Shown here: one piece after another, positions 62,528 to 64,000 of the stretch
Layout of the letters: every line of letters begins with the position of its first letter
Numbering within the stretch: the first letter of the stretch is position 1
From: Tyzzerella sp. UBA1042
GTDB taxonomy: Bacteria > Bacillota > Clostridia > Lachnospirales > Anaerotignaceae
Assembly: GCA_002316675.1 (NCBI GenBank)
Contig: DCDZ01000028.1
Span: 656-64,655 of the forward strand
Length of the DNA: 64,000 nt
Reading direction: 5' to 3'
Notes under the pieces: model-generated
What the model was told of the DNA's origin: nothing
Databases searched by the model: none
Seen by the model: only the letters and a program-made list of their open reading frames with translations
Translations under genes and position numbers: made by a program

Positions 62528-63058
62528 ATGGTAATATCAGAAAAAGTTAAGACGGGTCATAAAGTAATTGACGATACTGGCGAAATCATCATGGAATTAT
62601 GCGAGGGTGACAGAATTGTTACCAAACAACAAGATGAACATGCGGTTGAGCATATTATTAATTTTAATAAAACAGTTCCATTTGTCAAAGTATATTTATG
62701 TGAACATAATGACTTATATGAGGAATTATCTGGAACAGAAGTTATTACAATTAGCACACTAATTAATTACATATCATATAAAGATAATATCCTTAGAATT
62801 AATGATAAGCCTATGAAGATTAAAGATATTTCCGAGGTCACTCGCAAAGACTATGATAATATGAAAAAATTAATTTCGTCTTTAGAGAAAAAAGAAGTTG
62901 TGAAGAAAATAAAATGGTTTGATGAAAAATGCAATAAGGAAATGAACTGTATTGTAGTCAATCCATTCTTATTTTTTCGTGGCAGAGATATTAAAAAAGA
63001 TATTGTAGAGTTATTCAAAGATAGTAAATGGAGTAAAATTTCTTACAAAAAGGGGTAA
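62528..63058 (+). CDS. RepL-like replication protein (winged helix)
   Basis: A 176-residue protein. The N-terminal HKVIDDTGEIIMELCEGDRI, a central helix-turn-helix (ISEVTRKDYDNMKKLISSLE) and the C-terminal VVNPFLFFRGRDIKKDIVEL followed by FKDSKWSKI are the pattern of Firmicute plasmid RepL initiators. The ribosome site TTAGGAGG is about 14 bases from the ATG, unusually far. If it is the initiator, the element replicates, or replicated, as a plasmid. Confidence 0.65.
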   Translation: MVISEKVKTGHKVIDDTGEIIMELCEGDRIVTKQQDEHAVEHIINFNKTVPFVKVYLCEHNDLYEELSGTEVITISTLINYISYKDNILRINDKPMKIKDISEVTRKDYDNMKKLISSLEKKEVVKKIKWFDEKCNKEMNCIVVNPFLFFRGRDIKKDIVELFKDSKWSKISYKKG

Positions 63059-63524
63059 AAATTACCCCCTAAATTTTCAAAGAAATCCTGTATTTATAGG
63101 GTTTTCGGGCATTTTTGCTCTTCTTATATCTCCCTGAATAACTCAGAGTGGTAACAGGTGAAAGTTATAGTGGTACAAGGTTAGAATACTTTACAGGATA
63201 TTGCTAAAATTAAGGAATCGTAATATTCAGAAAAATTATTAGTTTCTAAATAAGATAATTCTGGATTGTGGAACGACAGTGACACAAGACAAGGTGTGAA
63301 CTTGCTTGCAAGTTTGCAGCTAAAGTTTGCAGCTAAGGGTTTTAACATTCAAAGGTAATCGTGTTCTTGGGGGAAAGTCACAATGTTCGCTACGCTCCAT
63401 TGTTTCCTTACATTTCCCCCAAACCCCCATTGTAATTTAAATTTTAATTTTACTCTTAGTACCTTTTGATTATAGAAGGTACTTTTTTAATTGAAAAAAA
63501 TAACTATATACACAGAAAGGTAAT
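63059..63524. other. Intergenic region after repL with repeats and hairpin
   Basis: No gene. It contains a direct repeat of GTTTGCAGCTAA (about 63311 and 63324) and the two-level hairpin described at 63367-63422. Position right after a rep gene makes it a candidate origin region. Confidence 0.35.
63367..63422. repeat. Two-level hairpin
   Basis: Outer 10-bp arms TTGGGGGAAA (63367-63376) and TTTCCCCCAA (63413-63422) enclose an inner 6-bp stem ACAATG/CATTGT (63380-63403). No T run follows, so it is not a simple terminator. It could be an origin or transfer-type structure. Confidence 0.4.
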
Positions 63525-63536
63525 GTGATAAATAAT

Positions 63537-64000
63537 ATGAGTAACTATCAATTCAATAAAGACTTAGAGCATGGTAAAATCGGAGAAAAGTGGTTCCATG
63601 ATTTCTGCATCGACAAAGGAATTGTTTGTATCAATGTGGGTAAGGATAATTTTCTTGGCATTGACAGTGGAATTGATTTTATTGTGCAATATCAGGACAA
63701 CACTATTGCAAAATTTGATGTAAAATTTGATTCTGTTATGCATCGTACTGGTAATATGTTTATCGAAATGTATCAGGACACAGGTAAAAAAGGTTGGTAT
63801 TATAATTCCAAATCGACTTGTTATTGTTACATTGATGGATACAATGGAATTCTTTGGATGTACACCAAAAAAGCTTTAGAAGAATACATAAATAATCATA
63901 AGACTATGCTGAGAAGCACCACCAATCAGATTGATGAACGTATGGTAACAGGCTTACTTATCAATATTGGAAAATTTGCTGGGTGGTGTAAAGAGAATAA
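63537..64000 (+). CDS. Predicted PD-(D/E)XK-type nuclease-like protein, 3' end outside window
   Basis: An open frame of at least 154 codons running off the window. The N-terminus GKIGEKWFHDFCIDKG, then SGIDFIVQYQDNTIAKFDVK, has the E...D...(D)xK spacing of restriction-endonuclease-like folds. The context (plasmid-like element) fits a nuclease or protective enzyme, but the substrate cannot be told. A GTG at 63525 with AAAGG upstream is an alternative start. Confidence 0.6.
   Translation, partial: MSNYQFNKDLEHGKIGEKWFHDFCIDKGIVCINVGKDNFLGIDSGIDFIVQYQDNTIAKFDVKFDSVMHRTGNMFIEMYQDTGKKGWYYNSKSTCYCYIDGYNGILWMYTKKALEEYINNHKTMLRSTTNQIDERMVTGLLINIGKFAGWCKEN

Overview
The window looks like chromosome from an anaerobic, endospore-forming Clostridia bacterium of Lachnospirales type. 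The reasons are the spoIIAA-spoIIAB-sigF operon, a sigK-like pro-sigma gene, a Gram-positive type IV pilus locus, low-GC codon use, strong AGGAGG ribosome sites and many TTG/GTG starts. The predicted ability to turn beta-alanine into propionate recalls Anaerotignum (Clostridium) propionicum and its relatives, but the species is an inference. No rRNA or tRNA gene was seen.

Layout. 1-1740: right end of a mobile element, a large serine recombinase whose element appears to have split an arsR-type regulator gene. 2257-8338: flavodoxin, a CYTH-SixA-CHAD fusion protein, a decayed chemoreceptor gene and a CPBP membrane protease. 8543-15322: housekeeping genes (TPR protein, folC, mltG-trmR-trhP, a MarR regulator). 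15698-29577: a type IV pilus locus with a 1340-residue GLUG-repeat prepilin, minor prepilins, pilB, pilT, pilC, pilA, pilD and pilM/N/O. 29952-36342: acyl-CoA dehydrogenase, EtfB, EtfA, three hot-dog CoA ammonia-lyase-like proteins, a family III CoA-transferase and a nitroreductase. 36574-37437: a divergent MerR regulator. 38075-45318: dihydropyrimidinase, NCS1 permease, beta-ureidopropionase-like amidohydrolase and the two dihydropyrimidine dehydrogenase subunits PreT and PreA. 45495-49976: a small protein and three tandem serine recombinases abutting a sigK gene whose 3' end is replaced by foreign sequence. 50857-52358: spoIIA operon. 53271-55762: two GAPDH genes. 55930-64000: a plasmid-like integrated element with a tyrosine recombinase in two frames, XRE repressor, ParB-J-domain protein, RepL-like protein and several structured non-coding stretches.

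How the genes fit together. The stretch 29952-45318 reads as one catabolic system. Uracil is imported (NCS1), reduced (PreTA), ring-opened (dihydropyrimidinase) and cleaved to beta-alanine, CO2 and ammonia (amidohydrolase). Beta-alanine is activated to its CoA ester (CoA-transferase), deaminated to acryloyl-CoA (hot-dog lyases) and reduced to propionyl-CoA (acyl-CoA dehydrogenase with EtfAB). The two promoters that head the two halves share the same TTGACATTCC block and an unusual 19-bp spacer, the hallmark of MerR-family control, and a MerR gene lies between them. This proposed complete pyrimidine-to-propionate fermentation regulon is the most interesting system in the window. The second most interesting is the apparent skin-like interruption of sigK.
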